A stretch of 64,000 nucleotides of DNA from Spirometra erinaceieuropaei (Eukaryota > Platyhelminthes > Cestoda > Diphyllobothriidea > Diphyllobothriidae): positions 598,227 to 662,226 of the forward strand of contig CACRXP010000090.1 in NCBI GenBank assembly GCA_902702965.1, in the 5' to 3' direction. Made by a program: the position numbers and the translations under genes. Shown here one piece after another: positions 47,701 to 60,465 of this stretch; position 1 is the stretch's first letter; each line of letters opens with the position of its first letter. The notes beneath the pieces are model-generated. The model was given only the letters and a program-made list of their open reading frames with translations. It made no database searches and was not told the DNA's origin.

Positions 47701-50700
47701 GGCGCAGCATTATAGCCCCAGGCTCAAATCTCATACGCAGCAGATGAACCATATGGAGAGAGAACCGATAAGCCTTCACAATTAGTTGCTATAAGACTGA
47801 CGCTCAACAAACCGCATTTGGGGCTGCCAAGAATGAGGCAGGGATTCACATTATTCACTCCTGGAAGGTTCTTGTCATCTAAGTGCAGCAGATGTTCAAT
47901 CGACTTTTGGTGGCTAAGTTGTCAAGTTTTTCGTTTCGAAAACTATCCTGTGGAGACCTCTACCTAGGTACTTAGGCGTTTCAGAAAACAATTATGTTTT
48001 GTCTGTCCTTCCTATATTTGCAAGTGTGGACGTAGCATCTTTTTGCATGAGCTCTGACCAAATCAACTAATCGGATATCGCTTCGGTCTGGGCTCAGTTG
48101 ATTCAGATTGGACACTTTATTTCGAATGTTTACGTTGCTGCAAAATTTTCCCAGTTAGTTTTTCATTCGACTCCAATGCCAAAGCTCGTTGGGTTTTCTG
48201 TGTACCCCACGACCGAGTGTTGGTCGTCCATTCAACTATTTTCATCGATTATGTTTCCTTTGATGATAGTCAACTGTGCTTATACAATTGGCCCCCTTCT
48301 AAGTCCAACAGCGGTCAGTACATTTGGGAAGTCATATTTCTTATAATTTGAATATTTGTCTTTCAGTGCAACTCCACGTGTTTAAGATGTTTTGGAGACC
48401 TGCTAGAAATAACCTCGACAATAAAGGATATATGCATGGCAACTGTTGCCAGTATTGATTGCAAGGACAAGACGAAAACGGGTCCGCACTAGAACGTGTG
48501 AGAGAATGTGCGTTATCCGTTTAGCCTCGATGGTATGGTGACCATCTTCCATGCATGAAATCACTCAACGGGTCATTGAAGACCACCCTCCTAGAATGAT
48601 ACCTTTTCATCAATATGACGACAAAAATGGGGTCAGCCTGGCTCAGGCCGCGTGTTTCTCGGCCTGCGCTGGATCTGCCGTACACGCGTCTGGCCTTTAC
48701 CCCACTCCAGTCGCTGCTTTCAATCACATCACCAACCGGTCGGTCGGATAGGAAAATCGACTGGTGTATGTGAGAGGGAAGTGATAGTGGGATAGAAACT
48801 GAGAATTCTATCCTCACAACACATGACCGCATTCTTCACTATAGTAAATCTAACGCACTCGAATCGATCACTGCGCACTAAGAGTCGTTGGTTTGAAGGC
48901 TGTCGACGGTCGGGATAATTCGGTCCTTCGTAGAACTGACAGTGAGACTGCAATTGCTCCCTATTAACGTAGTTTTTGAGGCATTGCACTCACGTTAGAT
49001 GCCATCCGATCTTACGCCAACCTGATACATGACCAAGCCGTATGTAACGCGTGTAGGCGAGCCGTTCAACTTTGTCAGCCAGCCCACCCCCGTCATCCTG
49101 GCATCGTTTTATCATCGGGGCAAGGATGGACGTCCTCAAGTTATGACGGTTTAACTGGCGTCGTATCCACTTTACGGATTATTCGTGGGCCGCGTTTTTA
49201 GGGGTCCACTTCTCACTTTCTTTGTTTGCCTCCTGCTTGAAGGCCTCGTGGACGTGTGGTTCCAGCGGGTTAAAGAAAAGCATATTTTGTGTGCTAAACG
49301 CACCCTTGCAGTCGCAGGGGTCTAAGGATAGAGTCTTCTGTTCGTTCGTTTTATCTAAACGTGCGGTTTCCTGTATCGCATGAACATCCAGTATGCCGAT
49401 TTCCTTATTTCGGAGATCCTGGACGTTTATCAAACATATTTAGCTTAGCAGAGAAGACTATCAGCTTGACCTGTTTCTATATCTGAGCAATTTTGATGAT
49501 CTGCTTTCTCAAGTTCTAATGTTCTTCCGGTAGGCCTACCGCGCAGGTTCCGCATGACCAAAAACATTCCGAATTTTATGGTCTGGCATAAAACTCGTAC
49601 TTTCTAGTGATAACTTTGACGCATTGATATGGTGCCAAAGTCTTCAGTTACGACGCCTTAACCAGTGGGCGTAATCCGATATTCTTTTCGATGGAAAATT
49701 GCATTTCCAAGGCAATTTGACAATTTGCCGTTAATGTAGCAAGAAAATTCGAAAGTCCTTACTCAACCGAATGTCAGTCAGGGTCGTTTTGTGGAATGTG
49801 TGCTGGTAAGAAGGAGTTACATTAAGTGTCTCGACAGCGACTCACAACGTTCTACTGACGAATGTTTGCCAAGCGTTATGTTCTGAAAAAAAAGCAAATT
49901 TAATCGGATTTTGGCGCAATAAAACGTGGCTAAGCAGACTTTCTCAAAAAATATTCAATGCAGACGTTATCGCCAACGCGACTCGACCGTCCTCTCGTGT
50001 GCAGCATATTTTGTGTGATGACTAACTGGGCTGTTGGCAATACAAACCTTGGCAAAGTGGAATTGACACGCCATTCGTTCTACCGGCATCTGCCCTAGCC
50101 GTTCGAGGTCGCCGTCAGTATTATTTGTTAATGGATTCAATCTCTTCTTGTTTCAAATCAACATCAGATGGGGCTCTTCTAATCTTTTCTTGTTGTCACG
50201 AGAAAGTTAGCTCTGGCACGGAATTCATAAACAACAGCAATATGCTGCCGGCCTCAATAATACAACATTTCCTACTGCAGATACATTGATTTTGAATAGC
50301 TCCTGACAGACAAATTGTATCAAAAGTTTGCGCCAAAACGAGAGATGGCATTGCGTACACGTTTGCGACCACTGTTTGCTGATCCGCGAATATTGGAACA
50401 CGTCAGGAGACTTTGATCGGATCAGTTGGTACTTAAACTGACCAGACTGTTACTACGCCTGCGGCGTGACCTTACTCCAGGTTCTCGAGTGTCTGTGTGC
50501 TAACGTTCTCACCGAAATTAACGAAATGTTTTTACCAAACTGGCTTTGTTGACTGTCTGAACTTTGTTTTGACGCTGGAACACGGCAAGTGTGGGAAAAG
50601 AGAGGGAGCTCGGAGCCGCGCAAGTCCACTGCACCGTAATTAAGTTTGCCTGCAAGTCTCCACTGCGCCCACGGTCCCCGCTGTTTTGGATTCAAGCTCC

Positions 50701-53700
50701 TGTTCCAGCAACAGCGCTCTCTCCATGTCAGTCTCTGTCTGGACCTCCCATTTTAACAATTTATTTGGGTGAATACAGTAAGTGGACTAACTCATGAAAC
50801 GTCAACCGAAATTTCAAAATGCGTTCTCGTTTCGAAAAGATTAATTAAGTTGAGTGGTAAAACTAATCATTATGCTGCGTAATTCTATAATAATCCAGTT
50901 ACCTCAGGGCGTAGGCTTTCGAACCAACTTCCTTCCTGCTGAATGCAAAACTATACTCTGCAAAAAATGACAACTTAAGTAGCATGGAACTTTCTCATTG
51001 ATTTTCGATGCCCTTGAAAATTCAATTATTTTTCACGAAAAAAACACATAAAATATCCATTCTTTTGCTCATTCGGTAGAAACTTACGTCTTCGTTCCAT
51101 TTTATACTCGAAGAAGGAGTATAATTCGGTTTTAAAAGTTTCTAATTGTGAGATTTTTTAGTACCGTGAAATGGCCGTTCATAAAACGTCATGTATCTGC
51201 ACTTCCCAATGTGGCTTATAAAGTTGAGAATATTCCTCAAATCCACTGCTTAAGTTTGTAAACCCCATATGGTCTCCTCTTAATACCGTAGAGAAATGTA
51301 TGGTTTTTCGTACACGGAAAATATACGACTTGTAGTTTTGAATCCCTGAATGCAAGTATTGTAACAGGTCGGGTTCAAAATGTTTCGTGAATTTGAAAAG
51401 TTTTTTAAAACCGAATTATACTGTTCTTTAAAGTATAAAATTGGAAGAAGACGTGATTTTCTACCGAATACTTAAAAGAATCAATATTTTATGCATATTT
51501 TCTATGAAGTATAATCACATTTTCAAGGGCATCTAAAATCGACGATAAAATTGCAGGCTACATAAGTAGTCATTTTTTGCAGAGTATAGTACTTGCATGC
51601 AGCCGGAAATAAGTTCATTTGAAAGCCGGCACCCTGCAGTAACTGGATCGTGATATAATTATGCTGCATAATGATCAGTTTTACAACCCTACTTAATTAA
51701 TGTTTTCGAAACGAAAACGCATTTCAGAATTTTGGTTGACATGTCATGAATTAGCCCACCTATTGTACGCATCAATAGACTCAACAATGGTCTCTGGAAG
51801 GCCTCCATCTACCCACTGGCTCGTTCTATGGTCTGAGGTCACGTAGCCTTCCACGGAAATCTCGTGAGCAGTGTTTCGTGGCATATTGTCCACGCTATTG
51901 CGGTCTGATAAGAGCAGTATGGGTTCTAAATATGAACTGACCGTTTGGACAGACAGGGCTGGGATGGTTGTGCTGTGGCAACTCTGTTTCCCAATATTCC
52001 AGTCGTGCCTTCTTGCCACCTTTTTGTATTCTGCTGCCTTCGACGACTGCAGCGTCATTTTTACAGCGGTTCACCATATCTGTCGAGTTGGCGTAGTGTC
52101 GAGTTAGAAAGTGTACCCACGGCAGTGGGACAGAGTGTTTAGTGCAATCCACAGGTGGTGCCGATTGCTTCATGTTCGCTACTTTGTTTTTGTCGTTGGC
52201 CAGTCCAACAAAATGTATTCAAGTGCAAGGAGGTCCAGAAGCTGTTGCATGGCCCATCCTGCGGTCTTGTTGAGTGCGCTGCCATTAGCTAACCGGTTGT
52301 GCATCTTACCCAAGAAGAACTTTGTGGGGACGTGCATTACCCGAGCGGTGAGAAGCTTCCTATCGTTGCTTACTGTCGTTTACACTGTGTTCATCGCCTT
52401 ATTGGTAGAATCATAACTAAAAGATCCTGGGGTAACGACAGGGTGTAGGACTCCCAAGTAGATGGCAACTCCGAAGATATATCCTAAGATTCACTGTGAC
52501 TGTAAACATCACTTATTATTCACCACTCCCATTAATTGAAATTCCCCCGCCTTCCTGACTAAATGTTACCAGCGGCGTTTTATTTAATGTCCGGCATTTT
52601 TTGAAAGTTGTATTTTGTTTATTTTTCTATTATCGCGCTCACTTTCATTCCCGAATGGCAGCGTGCGATAGGACCTTCGGCAGAAATTTATTTATTTTCT
52701 GCGTCTCCTTGCTCTCTCTGTCCTGTGTTGCGCCACCCGTAAAACTTCCTCTACCACCACTCAACGTATGACACGGTCCACAGGCTATTGTTGCCTATCC
52801 TTGCTTGCTGCAAAACACTCCTGCATTTCAGACATTAACTGTCGAGGTTAGGGGAGGGAGTGAAGATAGATTTGAGATTTTAAGTTCATTTTCACTTCGC
52901 ATTAATTTATGTTTAGTTGACTGCACAACTATGTTAGGAATGGCTTATTATGAAAAAAATCACCAATTCAAGGCATTAGGCTGTTGTTTAAGATACGACT
53001 CTTCACCTTTAACGGCGGATTTGTGACAACAAAAAGGCTTTTCTTTTGGGGGAGGGGTTTCTTTATTTCCCCCTGATCATCTGATGAATCAGATGGTCAC
53101 GATAATTCCAATAGGAGGATTCATAAGACCGTTTGACGAGCATATGTGTGCTTTCGATAAATCCTCGCCGGGCCAGTGTGGTGTATGTGGGAACGGGGTG
53201 CAAGTAAGACATCTGAGTCATGACAGTAGTCAATTAAAGTTCTTCGTAACAAATTACTGGGGTGTGTGAGCATGGGGGAGGGCTAAGAAGAGGTACGGAT
53301 TTCGTACGTAGTGAGAGGCAGAACTATTCCAGCGGAAGGAGGGCGCGAACAAGCACATGCACAGTTAACGGACCTTTGATTACGGTAAACGCGGAGCTTG
53401 TACGAGGTCCTTCTGTGCACGCAAGACTTGATTGCGTAACCTAACGGCAGCCTCTTCTTTTGTTGCGAGAATAATGCTGTTTATGCACCTAGTTTAGCCT
53501 TTTCCCAGTCATGTGAGGGGGGGGGAAGGTGTCTTCTTATTGTTTTGGATAGGGGCAGGCTCATGCGAGCAATATAACCTGCTCCACAGGGGGCAATTGA
53601 GGGAGTAAATACACATTAAGGTGGTCTGAGATGGCAACCTCCCCTTAACCTCGCCGTGTAAGATGGGGTTGGTAGGTAATAATACCCGGGCGCTTCCTCC

Positions 53701-56700
53701 TGGTAAGGTTCGTCAGACAGCTTTGTCAAGGTGTCTTCTTGGGAGCTCACTCACTGCATCCCCTTGAAGGGGGACTTTGAGGAACAGGAGTTTCTTTCCT
53801 GCAGTTAGTGTGATGCATTTTGGTAGTCTCTCGATAGTGTACTTAGCAATAAATCTGTCTGGATACCCGTTCTCGCGAAGCGGCGGGTCCTGGATCTTTC
53901 TGAGTTCCTCGTCGATGCTGTTCGCTAAACGGATTTTTCTAGTCCTTTCTGCCGGACAATGGACCAGCCTGCGTGTCTCTTGACGGCGTACGAAACTGGA
54001 GAAGTTAGTATATGGCACAGACCAAGTTTTCTTTCGATCGGCGCTCCTTCGCACGCTGCTGTTAGGCCTTCTGCTTAGGAGGGCTTCTGACAAAGGGAAC
54101 TAACTAGCCGTCGCCTCCTCCAACTTTATCGGCGGACGTGCATGCCTTACGGCATATAAGCGGGCATCGAGGTTGGTTTCTTCAGTGGTGATTGCGAAGA
54201 TGTCATCAGAGTTACGACCGCAGCCTCTTAGTCTACTTAACTGGTCGTGTAGTTGCAATTTTATCCAGCTTGCCAATGAAGACGTCTTTCGGGAGAGAGC
54301 CAAGACGCAATCCCACAGCAACGCCGTCTATTTGTTTGTACGGTTGGTTATCAAAAGAGCATCGGACATTTAGTGTTCATACGAGTAATAGTTCCCTGAG
54401 TGCGTTCGTCGGCATTCCTATTTGCTGCCGATTGGCAGATGGGTATTCGCAGGTGTGATGGATGCATTGAGATAGCACGATGTGTACCACACTCGACGGC
54501 AGACATGGGTTTCGCCGATATTCTGCTACTGTATAGCATAGCTACGAGGATTTCGGCTCATCAGTGGATCCCCCGGCGTCCCCTGTGTACTTTCTGGTAA
54601 ATACGCCCGTTTCGAAACTGCAGCTTTTTAAATTTCTTCAGAAACTTATCGCCAACTTTGAGTAAATCAGTCCCTTTGAGACTTACAGGCCTAGAATCCA
54701 TCTTAATGTGAATATTTGGATCGAAGTCCATCAGCCACTGCGGAATAACCGCGTGACATTCACAAGCTGCCAATAGGCAGCTAGTAGTTTGTACTGAGAT
54801 AGCACGATATACCATACTTGACGGCATATTTACTGGCTAAAAGCCCAGACACGCCTTTCGCCGATATTCTGCTGCTGTATGGCACAGCTGCGAGGGTCCT
54901 TCGGCGTCCCCTGCATGCTCTCTGGTAGGTATTCCAGTTCTGAAATTGCAGCTTTTAATTTTCTTAGAAATTGATCACTAACTTTGAGTAAATCAGTCTC
55001 ATTGTGACGTGCAGGCTCTGAGTAAATTTTTATATGAATATTTGGACTGGCTGCCTGTTGGCAGTTTATGAATGTTGGGCGGTTACCCCGCAGTGATTGG
55101 TGAACTTCAGTCCAACTATTCATATCCAAAATTGGTTCTGTAGGTCTCACATCAACTGATTTACTCCAAGTTAGCTATCGATTTCTGAGGAAATTAAAAA
55201 AACTGCAATGGAGTCTTCTTAAGCAGTCGGTTAGTTGTGCCTCTCCTTCATCCGTTCAATCCCTTTCTTTGTTCACTTTTGTGTATTTCTCCTGGTCTGA
55301 CAAGGTGAACTTCGTTCTCGTCACACAGTCCGGTCAGTTCATTAAAACGATGCCCATCCCTTTATCCGGTCTATCTGCCAAGATATCTTTGTTCTCTCGA
55401 AGCTGTTTTAACTTCCCTACGTTTGCTTTTGTCAGAAATCGCCGACTTTTGGTTCCGTGTTCAGTTACCGATAAGTGCAATTTACCGGAGTTTATTTAAA
55501 ATGTTAAAAACTTTGTCTTGTTTAATTTCCGAGAAAATGAATGCTCGAATTGGGGTAAGTGCTTTCGAACAGACTTTTTTAGGTACGGTCCGAAAGTTAA
55601 TATGTATATTTGAGCTGAAATCCGTCGGTTGTTGCAAAATAACCGTGTAATATTCACGAACCACCGACTGGCTGCCAGTAGTAGAGAATTGTGCAATAAT
55701 TTACCGTACTAACAACACAGGTATTAGCTAAAAGCCCAAACACGCGTGTTTCGGCGATCCTGTGCCGCTACCTGAAGTAGCTGCTAGAGGTTCGGCTCAT
55801 TATTTGGTCCCCCAGTGGTCTGTTTCGAATAATTTACTCCAAGTTCACGTATTAATTTCCTCGGAAATTAAACAAGTCTGGGTGAAACTGGAGTTCATAT
55901 AACCAGAAAACACACGGGGCAGGCTGAGGGACCCACTGATAAGACGAACCCCTCGCAGCTGCGTCAGACAGCGGCACCAGATCAGCGAAACACGCGTGTC
56001 TGGTCTTTTGGCTAATGCCTGTGTTGTCAGTATGGTAAATAATTACACAATATTGGAAACTGTCTGCGGGAACTACAGTTCCGATATAGGTGATTTTGGA
56101 TTTTTAAACGGCAGGCTAAGCGTGCCTCTTCCATTGCATAAGTGGTGCTCTGCCCTCCGACAAGAAATGAGGACCATCTTTATGGGCCCTGAAATCACCT
56201 ATGTTCAGATCGCGATCACCATCTCTTTTTTATTCCGTGACTTGATATTCTCTGTGCGCATTACGTCTAAAACAATGGACCCTTATATTTAGAGGTACTT
56301 TTCATCCCAAACGATGATTCGTCCCTGAACCTCATGTCTGACCATCTTCTGCCTTAGAGTCGAAATGTCTTGGGTTCATCGTCACCGCCCAGCACTGGTA
56401 TCTTTGGAGTTTTTTGGCTCCAGTGACGATAACTTCCATCCTGACTTGTAGACATATCTTGTTACTCCGCAGCGCCCGTCAAAAAGTATTTCATTTCAGT
56501 GGACGGAATGTAGATCCCTCAAAGAGATCCGAAGTGGTGTCCACGAAGTCGACACATTCCGACTTTTTTGATGCACCTCCAAATTTTTCAAGTCCCACCA
56601 GCATGCCAACTTAACTTTTACGAGCCAATTGCTGAGCTTTTCCTGAGCCTTTGTTGGCGGTCGCCAGTGTTGGGTTAACTGCTCCAAGGGCAAGGGAGGT

Positions 56701-59700
56701 CGCGAACCCCTCAGACCCACGTTCACCAACAAACGCAAATTCCTCTTGCAAATCGTTATCTACCTGACGCCCCTCTCCCTCCTCCACAAGCACTTAAGAC
56801 TGCTGGATAGAGTGCCTTTTCCGCACCTGGTTCACCACCATCAAGTAAATAGAGTAAACACCACTACTGGGCTTACAATTACGGCACAATGTCGAAGAGA
56901 TGACGTCACGGATGGATAACTCGCCAGCGCGCGTGAAATGGCCGTCGCGAACGACGATGTCCACCGTGTGCCCCATGGGCACAGGACGGTGACTTGCGCG
57001 TGAGCTAGTTTCCGGCGATAGTAGGCTTGCTCAGCATCTGCCTCACTCCCGTCCCCTTCACCCACACGAATCCGGTGGCAAGACAGTGTCGCAACGACCG
57101 GAGGCGCACTGGGGCACAGTGGTTGACCAGGCTAAACAGCCCGCACACGACCTGATTCCCTGCACAATGGTTCGGGATTTCACGAGGGCGGCTCGAATCC
57201 CATCTAGGAGGGAGCCATTTGGGCTGAATCTCCGTACTGAGTGGATCGAGTCGCCTGATCAGTTATGTAAACTTCCACGCAATGAATTTTAGCGAGCCAG
57301 GTTTATGTTTAGTGAAGAATGCGTTGACGTTCTGTGAGGATGCATTACCCAGAATCTACCTCGCTTTGTCATTCCTCCGCCGTGTGCCAGTCGGCTGTCA
57401 GAGCCTGTCGGCCATCTGGCGCTGGGTTTGGGTGCAGAGGCTGGCATTACATCCCAGCGTGCGACAGTAGATCCTGGATGCGCGTATCCCGCACGGCTCG
57501 ATTAACGCGTGCTGCGAGCCGTTCTAGCCCACGTTTTTGTGCTGCGCAACTGCAACCTGACCACTTTTGGTGGCCAACGACGATCTTCCATTGCATCAGT
57601 AACAAGCGTCCCTGATCAGTGGTCAAGTCTCAGGCGCACGCGACACAGTATTAACCAAAGACACTTATCATGAAAAACTTCGGACTTTTGAGCATCGGCA
57701 ACACTCGTTACACAGCAATGCAGTTGGATGACACGACCTGCACCTACAGAGTCGAGTTTTCCTTTCCTTCCTACACCTCACAACGAGACCGTGGGCTATT
57801 CAAGAGAGACGAAAGGACCTGTTGCATGCACATTATATTAGGCACTTTAAGGTCTAAAAATGGTAGCCGTCCGCCCCCTATCCTTTCGCGGTCATGGCAG
57901 GACCCTGTACCATCCCTGCATTGCCAGGCCGTTGAGCAGTGTTTGTACTGTGAGGAATCCTATGGCCATCATCGTTTGCGATGGTCGAACTGTCGCTATT
58001 AAGAGAAGAAGAGGATGTAGGAGGAGGAGGTTGTGTCAGTGGTGGCGGTGGAGGAGGAGGAGGAGGAGTAAAAAGAAGAAGAAGAAGAAGAAGAAGAAGA
58101 AGAAGAAGAAGAAGAAGGAGAAGAAGAAGAAGAAGAAGAAGAAGAAGAAGAAGAAGAAGAAGGAGAAGAAGAAGAAGAAGAAGAGAAAACAAAGTGACAA
58201 CGACAAAAAGAGATGAAAAGGTAGAATCAAATTGTTAAGGATAGTAGATTCATGGCCAAGAAAGGTAGGTCAAAAGGATGGCGGGTGACAAGAAGGGGAG
58301 TGGGAAGCGTGCGTTTTACTCTATGCAGACTACTTTTTGCGGTTCATTGGCGATCCACTTGGACACAACGACGAAGAATAGACTCACGTCACTAGTAGAT
58401 AGTCCAGATTCGAGCACAACAGGTCTTGTTCTCATTCGGACGCTTGTAGCTGACGAAAACCGTAGCCAGTGCCTCATTTGTCGTCTAGGCAAGACTATCT
58501 GGCGGAAGGATAGCACCTTTTCAGGCGCCAGCATAAACGATGGAATACCTTCGCCTTCCATTGTTCACCCAGATCTCTGCATTTATTACTAATATGCCTT
58601 CATGAAGTTAAGGAGTTTCAGAAGCATGCGCCTAGCTGCAGTGAGCTTACCGAGAGTACCGGACCAAGACTACCAAGGTACTTCTTTGTTTGCGCAACCC
58701 GTTAGGTGTGGAGGTGGTTCAGGGGGGATTTTAACCAAGCTGTTGATGACGATGTCCATCGGGCTGCGGCCTTCCTATTTGTTCCTCTCCTCGAAGGAAT
58801 GACACAAGAAGGGTTTTTGAGTATTTTTGTTGGAGTCTGGCTTCACCCGGGAAGGAGTGAGGATACTGTTTTTCCGAAGGTTCTCGGTACCTACCGAACT
58901 TTCGGCGCACAGTCGTAGGGGTAGTTGTGAAAGAGGTTTCGCTGGGTGCATCCAGAGATGGCTGGTTAAGTAACCCGTAAATGGTTCCTTCCGGCCCAAA
59001 AACCTCTCCGTAAGGTAGCAAGGACATCCGCCCTCATTTCTATCCTGATCAACTAATTAATATTTTTTGAAAAAAGAGTCAATTAGGAGTACCGTAGATG
59101 TAATTGACTGTTGAGAAAATATCAGGAAATGAGAACTTGTAGGAGAGGAAGGACTCATTTCAAAACTATTCCACCAACAGACGGTTATCTGCAGCGATGA
59201 AAGAACATGCCTTTCCGGCACCGCGGACGCGTCGCTCGTCCTCCGCCAATCAGATGCCCGCGGATACCCAGTCTCGCCCAACTCGCGCCATGGTCTGTGT
59301 AGGCAGGCAAGACCTCAGCAATCATGTTCCTACCTGCGACCTCTCATTATTCATATACGACGGCTGTGCGTCACGGTTGTCTGCCAGAGTGGAACGGCAT
59401 GTAACGCCCCGGCATGCATGCGGCTGACTGGTTTTTTATGTGTGAATCTTCGGCAGTTGGGCAAATTAGCTGGATTAGGATTTCAAGGACCCACGTAGAT
59501 GCAGACGCGATTGCGCCCTCATGGCAGCAATTTATGAACTGTACTCACTGGCTGTTTTAGCTCCTCACACAGAGGAGTAGTCGGCGACCCCGCCTGCCTA
59601 CTGTTTGCACTCGAGAACGTGGTCAATCTTCATCCTCGTTATTTAAATACCGTGTTGGCGGATTTTTCTTGGTACGCTAAAACTCGGGTGTTGTTTTCTG

Positions 59701-60434
59701 CCAGCTTTCATCATCATCGTCATAATCATCAAGAGGTCGGTCGCCGGTGACACACCGGACAGAGGTGGCAATTATCTTTTTTGACTTATTCTATGTTTTT
59801 TTGCTTTTCCCCCTTTTTGCTTCCTCTTTCTTTTCTTCCTCTCACCGATTTCTTCGGTTAGAGTCAAGGTTGACTGTATTTCTCAGAACAAACACTGTTA
59901 GTAGTCAATGAAAAAAACAGTTTTTTGTAGTAAAAATACTCCATTGTTGACCCACATCCTACACTTGAGGCACGATGCTCTTGCCACAGAATCAAACTTA
60001 ACGAAACTGCTTCCGAGTGGTGATTTTGTTTCACTCTGTTGCAAAACGTATTCTGGTTCCCCGTAAATGAACTCCGGGCCTGAAAGCTAAACGTTATAAC
60101 TCAGAGGTTAAAAAAGTTTTGATGGTACCCAGCAGTCGGTGTTTATAAGAGGAGAGTCTTGCATTTACGTCCGGTTATTCAAGACGTTCATGTAGTCTGT
60201 TTGCGCAAGCGGCTTGTGGTCTTTTGGATCTCATGTTCTCTCGCGAGAGTGAAAGCCCCCTTTACCTTTTCATCGCCGCTGGTTTGGTGCCTTGGTCTGC
60301 CAGCGCCGCCAGTTGAAAAATCAATTCACATACCGCAAATGCCTGGAGCTCGTCAGCCACATCGCGACGGGTGAATGATGGTGATGTTGGTGGTAGTAGT
60401 AGTAGCAGCAGCAGTAATGGTAGTAGTAGTATTG

Positions 60435-60465
<31 letters not shown>

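Noticed and set aside
57860..58238. Poly-Lys, poly-Arg, poly-Leu and poly-Phe frames
   Set aside because: All come from the (GAA)n microsatellite.
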